In this document: one piece after another, positions 43,266 through 55,024 of the stretch | How positions within the stretch are numbered: position 1 is the first letter of the stretch | Layout of the letters: every line of letters begins with the position of its first letter | DNA from: Ryuthela nishihirai | Lineage: Eukaryota; Arthropoda; Arachnida; Araneae; Heptathelidae | Direction of reading: 5' to 3' | Length of the DNA stretch: 64,000 nt | NCBI GenBank assembly: GCA_038380435.1 | Contig: JAWZYU010000024.1 | Location: forward strand, 51,174,613-51,238,612 | Notes under the pieces: model-generated | Database searches by the model: none | The model's input: the letters and a program-made list of their open reading frames with translations, nothing else | Told to the model about the DNA's origin: nothing | Made by a program: the position numbers and the translations under genes

Positions 43266-44828
43266 GTGAGGTTAATTGTAAAATAGATTGAAAAAAAATA
43301 TCCTTTTTTTTTCATATTGAGAAAAGCAAGATCGAATAATTATATTCGTGAGAAATTATTTTGTTTAAATATGGTCCTTGAATAAGGAAAGAATTAACAA
43401 AAGTCACATTAATTCGATGGTAAGAGTTCAGTAGAGTTCTAAACAAGCATAAATATTTTCTTCTACGATGCTCAAATAAAACATATTCAATACGTTAAGT
43501 GAAAAAACATTTGTAGTGTCCTAAGTAAATAAATTCTTTGTGTGATGCTTTGTAAGGCATTTCTCTTGAGATGTCTGTAAAATGTATTCACAGTAGATAG
43601 AGAATACTTATACAAGAAATGCCTTTGATAGCACTAAATAAATATATACAATACTGCAGATAAAAGTGGATCATAGTTGTGATCGCATAATCAGAAATAT
43701 ACTTAACAGCTTTAAAATTATACGACACATAATTTAAAGAGTAAAATAACGATTAACATTTAAGCTATCTACAACTACAAATGAATACTAATGTTGATTC
43801 TAGGTCGATTATAAATTTATGAAGAACGTTGATTAGAGTGTATTGAAGAGATGGTGACACTATTAAAGCAGCATATCATATCTTCGATGCATCATAACCA
43901 ACTTTCTTCATCGTTTTTCAATTTAAGATACAGAAATCTAGAATCAGCAATAATATTTAATTGCTCCTGAAAACAGTTTGAACGTTAAATTGAATGTCGT
44001 ACGTGAACTGCTTTTTAACATACAAGCACTTTTTTTACTTAGTTATCTATTACTTTATCGGTGGCAAATATTCTGTTTGACGGGCCACATACGATGTTCC
44101 AATCTTTCGGAGGGCCATCGCTGTGAAGAATGTCGCAAGAATTGGGGAGGAGAGTCCTACCAATAAGCCATTCCAGTAATTTCATTTAAAAATATATAAA
44201 AATGCTTTTTAAAATATAATTAAAATTGTTTTATTAATGTTAATATTATAATTAACATTAATAATATATATATATATTTAAATTACAGAATAATATCATT
44301 TTATTCTGTAATTTATATCTGCGGCGATTCTTAATAGTGTGAGATCTCAGAAAATATTAGAAGTAAGATGATAATTGTATCAATCATTTTACAATTTTGC
44401 GTTCTACAAGGAACAAAAATGCTGTTTTAATGCAAAGTTATATTAAAAGGAAAAAGAATTATATTTTTAAGCCGAGATTTATTATTATAATTTGACTTTT
44501 TAAACTTTTTTCAGGTTCTTATAATTTTTCTGTTTTCCCAATGCTTTACGGGCTCACAAAATGTTCATACGGTACATATTTTGGGCACTCTTGTCTTAGA
44601 AATAAGTAATTATATGTGTTCGCAACGCTACTAAACTTTTATCAACGTATAAAAGTGATTCTAAATTTTTTTTAGCATTTTATTCTGAAAAAAAAAGCTT
44701 TACAACATTTAAAATATCGGTGTGAATGAACGTTTCTTATATCTATTTTGTAGCTTATACTCTCTAGCGTTATTATTGTTCTTGATTGCATTTTTTAAAT
44801 CATGTTAAATTAAATATTTTTTAAAAAG
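43266..44828. other. AT-rich unassigned DNA; possible hAT scar at 44.07-44.12 kb
   Basis: No gene. GACGGGCCACATACGATG, then CGGAGGGCC, at about 44079-44120 resembles hAT subterminal sequence, but no termini or duplications could be paired. A short AT palindrome occurs near 44240. Confidence 0.35.
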
Positions 44829-44990
44829 GGACGGAGATAACCTAGAAGCTCAGTCAGGCTTGTTCTGGTGTCTCCCTTTCTGGTCACTCAAACGAACGCA
44901 CAAACAAGCCGTCCTGGGACTCGAACCCAGACCCGGCAGCTGCAATATCATGGCGATTCAACGCGATACCAATATGCTGCAGAGGCGGCA
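44829..44990 (-). mobile_element. tRNA-derived SINE, third type (SINE-C)
   Basis: On the minus strand the right side reads GCATATTGGTATCGCGTTGA (A-box region) and GGTTCGAGTCCCAGGACGGC (B box, then acceptor-like end). A non-tRNA body reaching CTGAGCTTCTAGGTTATCTC follows. It differs from SINE-A and SINE-B. Single copy here; no flanking repeat identified. Confidence 0.6.
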
Positions 44991-44994
44991 AATT

Positions 44995-45559
44995 GCATAA
45001 ATTGCATATTTTATCAATATTTATTTTTAATTAAATAAGTAATTTATTTATTTATATTTTTAATCAAGCAAAAATTATTAAATTTGTTATATTCAATGAG
45101 AAAGATACGTACTTCATTTTATTTTTTAGTTTCCCTGCTAATGTTGATACAACATTTTGTTAATGTTGTGTCTATAAATATCCCCCCCAAAAAAGTCCAA
45201 CAGTGATGTGCAACGAACAAATATGCTGGACATTTATATATTTATAAATATTTATAAATATTTAAATTTTTAGAAAATTTTTCTCTTTGTATTTTTTTTA
45301 CGGGTAATTTTTCTACCGCTTAAAAAATAATAAAACTGATATGCCAACACATGCACATACCTCATTTTCATTTCTTCCCCAAAGGCATGCAGTGAAGCAT
45401 CAGGAATATGGTCACGAGCTCTCACATCCACCGGAACAGGGTGGAAGGAGCAAGGTTCCAAAACTCTCTTACTAGAGGGGTTCGCAGGGGTTTCGATGAT
45501 GATGCCCTAGCCTAAAGGCAAAAAGAGAGAGAGATAGACAGATAGGAGGAGAAAGGGAG
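44995..45559. other. Unassigned DNA upstream of the GC-rich block
   Basis: AT-rich to about 45350, then balanced. GA-rich repeats (GAGAGAGATAGACAGATAGG) start near 45520. No gene. Confidence 0.4.
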
Positions 45560-46029
45560 TCAGGCAGAGAGAAAGAGGAAACCAGAGGGAGGGCAGCGAG
45601 GAGGGAAGTTCCTCTCAGGGCGCCCCCTAGTGGCGAGTTCTCGCCATCGATCCTGGCTCATTAGTCGAAGCCCGAGCTGCCTTGTTATTCCCCGAGCGCG
45701 TGCCGCTCACAAACCCCGGCAGCGCCGAGCGTGGAGGTCTCGTAGCTGGCTGCATCCTTTTACACACGTGCCGCCGTTCCACTGTTCGCGTGTGGATTGT
45801 GTAGACTTCCCCCATCTTTCGTCTGCCCCGCAGAGCGACCGCGCATAATATACTCACACTCTCATTCTATCACATTAGATTTTTCTGCCGTGGTCAACTC
45901 ATCCAGTCGCATTCGCCTTCTTATTTGACTACTGGACAACCCAGTCGCCAGAGTCAGCTGTTCTGTGACCAGTGTCGTCGTCGGACGTCGCTTTTCCTTT
46001 TCGGGCGGAGGCGACGTAAAGAAAGACAG
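45560..46029 (+). promoter_or_regulatory. Putative promoter and non-coding first exon ending at a splice donor
   Basis: This is the only long GC-rich, CpG-containing stretch in the window (about 45600-46020). It has an upstream GA-rich tract, a TATA-like CGCATAATATACTC at about 45841, and initiator-like CCAGTCG sites at about 45915 and 45951. It ends in AAAGACAG followed directly by GTAGGA, a good splice donor (GT at 46030-46031), after which the sequence becomes T-rich like an intron. No long coding frame is supported (the 72- and 76-codon frames on both strands overlap each other), so if real it would be a 5' UTR exon of a gene continuing beyond the window. This is inference from composition and one splice-site match. 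Confidence 0.4.
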
Positions 46030-48280
46030 GTAGGACATCGTTGCTTTTTCTTCTCTTTTTCTACTTTTTTTGCTGTTTCCACTTAATCTTTTAACTCCTT
46101 CAGTTCTGTTTTGCTCTCTTCCTTATTTATCGGAACTGGGACAGATCTGAATAGCTTACAGAGTGATATCAGAAGAATCATAAGTTTGATTTTTGAGAGG
46201 TAGCTGTTTTTACCCATCAATTGAGTTATATGTTATGGAGCAAAATATTACCTAATTAAATAGTTAAAATATATTACGGTAGCTCTAAAATTTCTAATTT
46301 ATGTCTAATATTAATATTCAATTAACATATGCATTTACAATTTTTGCATTTAGTTAACATCTGTATTAATTAAATCAATATTTTACACTTATAGCAACGT
46401 TTTTGCAACATCCGTTATATGCTAAACTAGTACATATATATATAATAATGCCCTCTATATACCTGGGATAACAGGAAGCCCAAAGCTAAGGGGCTTCCAA
46501 CTTTCCCACCACATTCTAATCTAATCATGTCTGATCTGATTTTGCTGCTGTCGTAAAATTTGATCAATAAAGTTGCAAAAACAGTAATTAAAAACGTGTT
46601 TTCATTTTTCTAATTAGGTAACCTTTACCTACCCTGTTCCTGATGTCTCCACATCTCTGAATGCTGTCATTTTTTTCCACTTTTTGTAGCCAGTCAGCAT
46701 TTGGCTTTACTCGTTGTTATACGTGGAGCACAAAATTCAATTTCTGATATAAAAGATTAGCAATTTTTCAAATGCGAAGTCACTTTTAGTCCCCTCTTCT
46801 CCCTATCCCGTAGGAAATAGCTAACATTCATGGATTTTCTTTTAAAAACAAACAACTATTTATCTATTTATACTAATGTCTTTATACTTACACATATATG
46901 CGTGTAATCTTTCTAGTGTAGAAATTCTAGTCAAAACATCACCAAAGCGTGTGTGCCAGGTATTAGGTAAATAAAAAAAAGCAATGCTTCCTACCGTCGA
47001 TATCTCTAGGAGCTCCGACTGAGAAACATTATATAGATGTTTTTTTAACTGCGGGGGGGGGGGGAATGCTCTAAGCCTCTTTGAAATTAGGCCCATTAAC
47101 CTTGGCTCTCTGACGCATTTTGTTCAGATTGAAATGTTCTTTCGTTTGGCATACAACACAGCCAATTCTATTTGATGTTTACTTCAGAAGGATGATTTTA
47201 AAGTTCACTTGCTTACTTGACGAAACAATTAAAATTATCTTAGTGAGAAATGCATTTAGTGTTAGAAACTTTTCACGTGAAGAGTAAACTACTAAGATGT
47301 CTTATATAGCTTACGTTTGAATAATTCTATTGGCTGTTTATCTACCAATAAAATTATGATATAAAGTAAAATGAATTTAAATTAAATTATGATGTGAAGT
47401 AAAAGTTGAAATTGGTATGAAAATATGTTACGGCAGCTTAAAACAATTCTTATTTATGTAAAATAATATACAACAAATATATATATATATATGCAATATA
47501 TTCGTTTGGTTTATATATATATATATCTTGATTAATCACTATCTTATATTTATGGAAACTTTTTTAAAAAGAAATTACCATTATTCTTATAACATTAAAT
47601 AATACACATGAATAACGCATTGAAAGCATGTATTCAATGCGTTATTCATATAAAATTAATAATATATTCAATGCTTATGTAAATTCTTTTTTTGTGTAAT
47701 GTTTGTAATATATACAGTATATAAATTTATGAGTCATAAAATCAAAACATACTTTAAAATTCCGTAAATTGTTATCCTCATTGTTATATACACTTCTGAA
47801 TAGTTTATTAAGAGCCGAGCCATATCATGGCAATAAAGAATACGAGTTAGAGCTCGATATACCTACTTAAATAATTTTTTTTCTGTAAAAATGTCCTTGG
47901 AGATGAAGATCGGAATAAAATATTTACAAATTTCGACTTGCAACAATATTGATTAGTTAGACAAGCATGGGAGCTAAAACATTTAAAAATAGCCTAAGCC
48001 GTCCTGTAAAAAAACTAGAGAAAATCGAAACAGGCATCATACAAACTGCTAAGATTACCTTATATATTTTTAGTAAAGTTTAATATAATTTTTATTGTTT
48101 TTGCTTTAATCTGCTTGAATTAACTTTTTTCAAATAAATTATTTTAGCTGACACTTCTGCGATTAAATTATTCAGCTTGGACAGCTCTCTAAATACAATA
48201 GAAATATCCTCTAGAAAGCGAAATTTAGATTTGATAGCGATCCTAAACATTATTCACTTATTTCCATAAAAATACAATAT
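46030..48280. other. AT-rich DNA, possibly the start of a long intron
   Basis: No gene. Features include a poly-G run near 47054, (TA)n tracts at 47478 and 47512, a small hairpin GGAAGCCC/GGGCTTCC at about 46475-46498, and the inverted repeat at 47608-47649. Confidence 0.4.
47608..47649. repeat. Perfect 17-bp inverted repeat
   Basis: ATGAATAACGCATTGAA (47608-47624) and TTCAATGCGTTATTCAT (47633-47649) with an 8-bp spacer. A further ATTCAATGC occurs just downstream, so it may be a tiny foldback. Confidence 0.9.
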
Positions 48281-48284
48281 CTTG

Positions 48285-48715
48285 AGTAAATTTTCTCCAG
48301 TCCATTAAAGTACAAGCTTAGTGGCTTTGAGAAAATTTTCTCGGATCCATTAAAGTAGAAGCTTAGCAGCTTAGTGACCTTGAGAAAATTTTCTTGCATC
48401 CATTAAAGTACAAGCTTAGTGACCTTGAAAAAATTTTCTCGGATCTATTAAAGTACAAACTTAGTGGCCTTGAAAAAATTTTCTCGGATCTATTAAAGTA
48501 CAAACTTAGTGGCCTTGAGAAAATTTTCTCGGATCTATTAAAGTACAAACTTAGTGGCCTTGAAAAAATTTTCTCGGATCTATTAAAGTACAAACTTAGT
48601 GGCCTTGAGAAAATTTTCTCGCATGTATTAAAGTGAAGCTTAGTGACCTTGAGAAAATTTCCTCGAATCTATTAAAGTACAAGCTTAGTGGCCTAGAGAA
48701 AATTTTTCTCCCATA
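48285..48715 (+). repeat. 45-bp tandem array, open on both strands
   Basis: About nine units of TTAAAGTACAAACTTAGTGG, then CCTTGAGAAAATTTTCTCGG. The central units are nearly identical and exactly 45 bp. Because 45 is divisible by three, the plus strand reads as repeated LLKYKLSGLEKIFSD and the minus strand as repeated LYFNRSEKIFSRPLS. Each unit contains the palindrome GAGAAAATTTTCTC. I regard the two open frames as a by-product of unit length. One edge unit has a small deletion that breaks the plus frame near 48633. Confidence 0.85.
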
Positions 48716-50190
48716 CGCCACAAGACACAAAAATGCTTCAGAAGGAAATATAACCCAGCTCCAACGATTTCCTTTTCTAGTACCACGAAAGCGATCTTCC
48801 CTTGACGACTTATCGGTTTCAGATTATTCTGATGAGCTGTTTATGTCTGTTTCTGTATTTAAGAGTACATAACGATCCAGCTTAACATGGCAGTCACTTA
48901 AAGTTGAAAAAGTGTTTTCCAATTGAAAATGGTGGGCGTGAAAACGACGAAGTTATTTGACAGCACTTTTGAGAAGTGTTTCTCAGAAGCCTTCTCTCCT
49001 GTAGGCCATTTCTCTGTCCCTGAGTTGTGTTTTGTTGCTTATGTTACACGTAATCTTCTCAAACGAATGAAGCAATGTTTATTGAAGGAAGCATTTGGAA
49101 ATAAATTGGTGCTAGCATTATGGAGAAGCCTCACTTTTTTCTTACAAAGAAATATTGTGCACATAGCAAATACAATCTAGACTCTTTCTGTTAGTAGTAC
49201 GATTTGGGTGGCTTTGAACATGAAAATGAGGATTTTAACCACAGCATCTATCTGTTCTAGTGCGCAAGATTGTAGCACACTGCTTTTTCCACCTTTTTCT
49301 TCAGTGACGGATCATCTGTAACATAAACAAAGAAACTATGCATTACAATTAATTTTTCCTTATTATAAAACATGTAAGCTGATTTGCATTAATTTCATTA
49401 TGTTTTAATTATTTACTGAGTTTACTGAGTAAATTTAATTATGTTCTTTAATTATGTTATATTTCTTAATTATGTTCTTTAATTTTTAAAATTTAAAACT
49501 TTTTACAAGAGAAAAATAAAATGCATTTAAAATTACCGGTTGAAAAACAATTTAACTATATTTAAGATTTTGAGAAAAAAATTATGATATTTGTTAATTG
49601 GTTTGAGAAATTAAATTTCAAATGTTCTCTGTTAACAATTTTAACCGAAATCTTCCCATGGCTTCATCATTAAAATCATATAAACTTATTTTTTGTTTTT
49701 CAGTTTTCATGTGTATATTTTCATTATGTAATTTTTCATTATGCGTATATTTTCATTATGTAATTTTTCATTATGCATATATTTTCATTATGTTCTAATA
49801 CTTTTATGCTGAGGAGGTTTTTTCTGTCCTGCCGAATACAGACTTCGGATAGTAGGAAGCCAATCAGGCTGCCTATTTTTCCTTATCCCCGTTATCATGT
49901 ATCTTGGTTGTACTTAAAATGTTTCAATCTGGGCTAATTGTTCTGCGAATGTGTGACTCACTAATTGATCCTTTCAGTCCCAAAGTACTGGGACACAAAC
50001 AGTGAGAACTATTTTTAATTAATTATGAAGCTGTTAAACAAATAAATTTTCAAAAAATTGTTTCTCCTTATAAGAAATGCAATTTACTTGCAATTAATAA
50101 ATGGATTTTATTTTTCTCTCTGTATTGTATATTTTTTATTTCTTTCGTAAAAGATGCTAATATGGATCCAAATAACAATAATGTCGTGTT
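48716..50190. other. Unassigned DNA with two short frames of unclear status
   Basis: Directly after the array, a frame to 48872 reads PFLVPRKRSSLDDLSVSDYS, then DELF, and a second frame at 48923-49180 has 85 codons with ordinary composition. Neither matches a family I know, and neither has convincing start or splice context. AT-rich beyond 49330, with a short TTCATTATG(T/C)ATATTTTCA tandem at about 49720-49795. Confidence 0.35.
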
Positions 50191-50201
50191 CCAAACACTG
50201 T

Positions 50202-50535
50202 CAGTCGGATGCGCCCAGGCTCGAATCCCAACTGGGCCAGTCATTGAGATTTATCTCCTGAAAACTCTTCGCCCTGACCACAGTCAGTAGGGGACACCAG
50301 TGAGCTTCGAAAAGCCTCCGTTCTTCGGATGGGACGTTAAGTCGTACCTTGTGTGCGGGAAAGCCATACCTTGTGCACGTTAAAGAACACTTTGGATGGC
50401 CTTGACGGAAGGCTACCATCTGTATCCCAACAGCTATCCGGTGGTCCCCCAATCCTCTCCGAGTCCTCGGAGTCCTTGTGACCTGGCAATTTAGACCATT
50501 GTGTGCAAAAATGTGCCGCTCAGATCTAAAACAAA
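50202..50535 (+). mobile_element. SINE-A copy 9, diverged, 11-bp TSD
   Basis: The head is truncated and lacks part of the anticodon arm (CAGTCGGATGCGCCCAGGCT, then CGAATCCC). The body and tail are recognisable. Perfect flanking duplication CCAAACACTGT at 50191-50201 and 50536-50546. Confidence 0.88.
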
Positions 50536-50546
50536 CCAAACACTGT

Positions 50547-51683
50547 TAAATTAACCAAATTAATTCTGCACTGAAAAGTTTAAGCATATCTGACATAGAA
50601 TCATTTAATAAAATGGCAATTTTTGTAAAAAATGACACTAAAGATTTTTTATCTTTCCCCTGTTTATGGAGTTCAGTTAGAAAACAGCATGGTAAGATAT
50701 AGGGTCCAAATAATAACTACCCACATCCATTAAAACTTTAACTTTCGATCTGATCTTTATCGATCAGATTACTGCATTGACAAAATAAGCATATAAGAAA
50801 GTTTGAGCCAATATAATATTGCACCTCTAGTTTTTGTAACTGTTACGATGCTGGGCTCTCGTAATATTGAACTCTCTAACTCGCGTGCATGCTCGTTTTG
50901 GTTAGGGAAAGTTTATTGATAAGCAAATTTTGGAGAGTAATTTGAGTCGACGGTCGAACATCCATTTGGTTGACTTCTGCGTTAAAGGGTAAGAATATTT
51001 CAGTCGGAGACTATCGATTGCTAAGTTGAAATTACAGGGAATTAATATTTTTGACGTAAAAGCAATACTGCTGTTCGTGACATGAGATCAATTCCGATCA
51101 TTCACGTGAAGTGCTTTTGCATCGAGAGTTTGTTTAATGGATCAGATAAACTGCTTCGTGTGTTTCTAATGGAATTTATCTTCGATAAGCGTTAGGGAGC
51201 TTCGAATTGTATAATGAAAACATTGTTGGTTCTCGTCAGAACTGCGCAGGGTTTTAGCTTTAAATATCAAAATTATGACTGATGCCATTAGAAATGTCAA
51301 AGCGGGCGAGGCTTTAGAATATTGAATTGCAGAAAGGATTTGTCAGGGACTTTTTTTTTTTCTTCGGAAAGAAGAAAGCCGATATGCAAATATCGAAATT
51401 TGAATTCTGAGACACGTATTCAGTTTGGGAAAACATGCATTAAACTTTAATGCAATTGATCAGGTTTATGAAAGATGAAAGGAAAGTAATATATTGTTAT
51501 TGATTTTATTAATTGTTTATTAATCAAGATCAATTCGTTTCACTATAAATAAAAAAAATTTTTATTTAACAACTTTTATTTCTTATTAATTTTCTTGCTG
51601 CATCTTGGATGTTGTGATTCTATTACTTTGATGCTAAATTCTAGAATAGATAAAGTTCCAGCAATAAAATTTATAAATATCGC
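50547..51683. other. Unassigned DNA, repeat-free at 50.9-51.3 kb
   Basis: No gene. The part at about 50880-51310 is balanced, repeat-free and contains GATA-like (CAGATAAACT, TTATCTTCGATAAG) and E-box-like (TCACGTGAAG) motifs. It is a weak regulatory candidate. Confidence 0.35.
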
Positions 51684-52194
51684 CTCAATCAGCTGCTTGC
51701 CACAGAGGTCTCACAGGAACCTGTTAGTTTAAACATTGTTTGAGTCCCAGCTGGGTCAGCGTTGAGATTTATCTCCGCAAAATTCCCCCCCGGTCAGTAG
51801 GAGACACCGATGGGCTTGAAAGGCCGCCGTCCGTCGGATGGGACGTTAAGCCGTGGCTCCGTGTGCGGGAGAGCCATACCTGTGCACGTTAAAGAACACG
51901 CTGGATGGCTTTGACGGTAAGCTACCATCTGTCTCCCAGTAGCTGTTCCAGTGGGTCCCCTCCCCCAACCTTCTTTGAGCCTTCGGGGTCCATGTGACCT
52001 GGCCATTTAGCCCATGGTGTGCAAAAAAGTGCCGCTCAGAGGGAAAACAACCCAACCCAGTTTAAACATCATAGTAGAAATTCCGTGAGGAGTATGAAAC
52101 CTGACACGAACAACCATGCCTTATCTGGGGTTCGAACCCATGTCCCTTAAATCAGTAGCCAAGCGCGCTAACCGCTAGGCCACAGGACGATACG
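51684..52194 (-). mobile_element. SINE-B copy 1, split by a SINE-A copy
   Basis: A second tRNA-derived family. On the minus strand the head carries GTGGCCTAGCGGTTAGCGCG (A box) and GGTTCGAACCC (B box) at about 52115-52190. The other end carries TCAGCTGCTTGCCACAGAGG at 51688-51707. SINE-A copy 10 sits inside it (51737-52058). Confidence 0.82.
51737..52058 (+). mobile_element. SINE-A copy 10, 5'-truncated, nested in SINE-B
   Basis: It starts within the B-box region (TTGAGTCCCAGCTGGGTCAG) and runs to the normal tail end AACCC. Perfect duplication AGTTTAAACAT at 51726-51736 and 52059-52069, taken from SINE-B. Truncation from the head end fits reverse transcription starting at the tail. Confidence 0.92.
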
Positions 52195-53104
52195 CTTTGA
52201 AATGTTTCAATAGTGTCGTGACTTTCTAAAAGTAATTTTAAAATTCTGTTGACAGGAGAGCTTTCAATTCAATTAAAAATGTGCATGAATTATGAAAAAA
52301 ACTTTTTATTATAGTTTATATATGTGCTGTAAACATTTCATCAGAACCATTCGTTAAGTTGAATACTCCAAGATTTTATATATTGTATATGCAGCTTTTT
52401 TGAACGTAAAATTATCCTCAAATCTGTGGTCAGTGCTACCTGGTTTGTGAAAAACAAATCGATTCACACTGATTTGAGCACTGACCACATATACACTCAT
52501 ATTCGGAAGCACGCGCAGACTTTTTTGAAGCAGTGGGATATCATCCTTATGATATAATAAGATACTTGATCAATTACGTTCCCTTTGTTTTAAACCAATT
52601 CAAGCGTCCAAAGATTATGGTGTTTGACACTTGCATGTTTAACTTTTAGTTGTGCTTTTTATGGCAATTTTGTTTTGCCCTTGTGGCCCCTTTGGGGTTT
52701 ATGTGTTTTAACTTTGTTATTGCCAATCAGGCACTATTTTAGACTTCGAGATATAAGCCATAGGCTTGGAGCTCATAATATTAATTAAAGATATCAGATA
52801 TCAGATTAGAACGCATTAAAATTAGAGAACATTCCAAATTTCAAATTCGTGTTATGGGTTTTCAGCACTTTTGTCACTGACTATGAATGAAATTTCAAAT
52901 TAATATATTGAAACCCAATTTCAAAGTAGAACAAATAGCCTTTTGAAACGTTACATCTAAATTTTGCTCAATGAAAAGGAAACGTTGCAATATTTTTGTT
53001 TAATATTGTACACAAAACAAAATAAATTTGTTCATCTATGGTTTTTTTTAAATTACCTATAAAAGAATTTAAACCCTTTTTATGTGATAAATAAGCAAAC
53101 ATTC
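52195..53104. other. AT-rich DNA with a small inverted repeat
   Basis: No gene. TGTGGTCAGTGCT at 52425-52437 pairs with 52477-52489 perfectly; the flanking TCAAATC/GATTTGA also partly pair. Confidence 0.5.
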
Positions 53105-53292
53105 CTTCAATCAGCTGCTTGCCACAGAGGTCTGACAGGAGCCTCTCAGTTTATACGCCATAATAGGTGGTCTGTGAGGAAGGCGGTACCTCAGCAGAAG
53201 AAAACGGCACAAACATCCAAACCTTACTCAGGGGTTGAAACCAGATCCCTTTGATCAGTAGTCAAGCGCTAATTACTCGGCCACGGGACGGC
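53105..53292 (-). mobile_element. SINE-B copy 2
   Basis: The same order as copy 1: TCAGCTGCTTGCCACAGAGG at 53111 to a decayed head (CAGGGGTTGAAACC in place of the B-box complement, AAGCGCTAATTACTCGGCCA). No nested insertion. Confidence 0.8.
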
Positions 53293-53875
53293 AATAATAT
53301 TCCAAATGTACAATTATTTCTATTAAATTATTTTTAACATCTTATTTTCAATATGATTAGATACATGAGGTAGTTATCAGTATTATTTACTTAATTCATG
53401 ATTTAATAAATTACTACTTATAAGCAATATTTCATCAAAAGATATATAAGTACAAATGAGTTTTTATGATGCAAGCAATGGTTGATATATCAATTTCTAG
53501 TCTCTATTTTCAATATCTTAAAGCTGATCTATATACTCTGTTTACATCTACCGAGTAGAAATGAACACAACATTACTATTATATGAGTTTTATTGATCGC
53601 AATACTGCATTGTTATCTTTGTGGATTATGAGATAACTCATATCGGATGTTAAAAGAATGACACGTAGTCGTCAAGACACACACTCGTAGGATTTGTGAA
53701 GTCAGGATCGGATATAAGGGAAACTGATTCCCTCCCCTCTCAGAATGTTAGTTAGGGTAAGAGAAGAAAAATTTTATTAAACTTCTTCTTTAATTTCATG
53801 CATTTTTCAAGAAAATTTAAATGACCTGTAAAAAGGAACGGAAAATATTATGCTGTATTGGAAATCAAGTCTTTT
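53293..53875. other. AT-rich unassigned DNA
   Basis: Nothing recognised. Confidence 0.4.
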
Positions 53876-53888
53876 CCTCAACCCTTTT

Positions 53889-54273
53889 GGGGCGGGGGTG
53901 GCTCAGTCGGAAGCGCGCCAGGTTCGTAATCTGTTGTTCCCAGGTTCGAGTCCCAGCTGGGTCAGCGTTGAGATTTATCTCCGCAAAATTCCCCGCCCTG
54001 CCCACGGTCAGTAGGGGACACCGATGGGCTTGGAAAGGCCGCCGTCCGTCGGATGGGACGTTAAGCCGTGGCCCCGTGTGCGGGAGAGCCATACCCTGTG
54101 CACGTTAAAGAACACGCTGGATGGCCTTGACGGGAGCTATCATCTGTCTCCCAACAGCTGTTCCAGTGGGTCCCCTCCCCCAACCTTCTCTGAGCCTTCG
54201 GGGTCCATGTGACCTGGCCATTTAGCCCATGGTGTGCAAAAAAAAGTGCCGCTCAGAGGTAAAACAACCCAAC
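53889..54273 (+). mobile_element. SINE-A copy 11, full length
   Basis: Close to consensus: GGGGCGGGGGTGGCTCAGTC head, intact GGTTCGAGTCC, complete body and AACAACCCAACC tail. Flanks CCTCAACCCTTTT (53876-53888) and CCTCCACCCTTTT (54274-54286) match at 12 of 13 positions. Confidence 0.93.
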
Positions 54274-54619
54274 CCTCCACCCTTTTACATTTTAAAGGAT
54301 CGATTGTGTTTCTTATCCACTTCCCCGCCCCCACCAAAATTTTTCTCTAGATCCGGGCCTGTATGACGTTAATACATGATTGACATTAGACAACATTTCG
54401 GACTCAAATTTGTGAGCCCAAACCCAATTAGAGTAAAATGAAATCTGATAATATTGGAAGATATACAGGAACGCTTGCGGAAATTTTTTTAATTATTCAT
54501 ATTTGTAGGATATTATGATTTTATAATAATTGTAATCATTCAAATAAAAATTTATATTTCAGTATTATTCAGAATTAATATTACTGGTAATAGCACATAG
54601 AATCTGAAAACTTTAGAGT

Positions 54620-55012
54620 TGGGTTGTTTTGGGTTGTTTTACCTCTGAGCGGCACTTTTTTGCACACCATGGGCTAAATGGCCAGGTCACATGGACCCCG
54701 AAGGCTCAGAGAAGGTTGGGGGAGGGGACCCACTGGAACAGCTGTTTAGAGACAGATGGTAGCCTCCCGTCAAGGCCATCCAGCGTGTTCTTTAACGTGC
54801 ACAGGGTATGGCTCTCCCGCACACGGGGCCACGGTTTAACGTCCCATCCGACGGACGGCTGCCTTTCCAAGCCCATCGGTGTCCCCTACTGACCGTGGGC
54901 AGGGCGGGGAGTTTTGGGGAGACAAATCTCAACGCTGACCCAGCTGGGACTTGAACCTGGGAACTACAGATTACGAGCCTTGGCGCGCTACCGACTGAGC
55001 CACCCCCGCCCC
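54620..55012 (-). mobile_element. SINE-A copy 12, duplicated tail tip, 12-bp TSD
   Basis: Minus-strand copy close to consensus. The tail block GGGTTGTTTT occurs twice in tandem. Perfect duplication AAACTTTAGAGT at 54608-54619 and 55013-55024. Confidence 0.93.
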
Positions 55013-55024
55013 AAACTTTAGAGT

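Noticed and set aside
44070..44130. hAT-like GGGCC blocks
   Set aside because: No terminal repeats or 8-bp duplication could be paired, so it is mentioned only within the surrounding unassigned stretch.
45627..45857. Overlapping frames of 72 and 76 codons on opposite strands
   Set aside because: They are mutual shadows in a GC-rich block; neither shows family features. The block is better explained as promoter or untranslated exon.
52110..52190. Possible tRNA gene on the minus strand
   Set aside because: It is the head of SINE-B; the same head with a different body-like continuation appears at 53105-53292 and 55938-56155.
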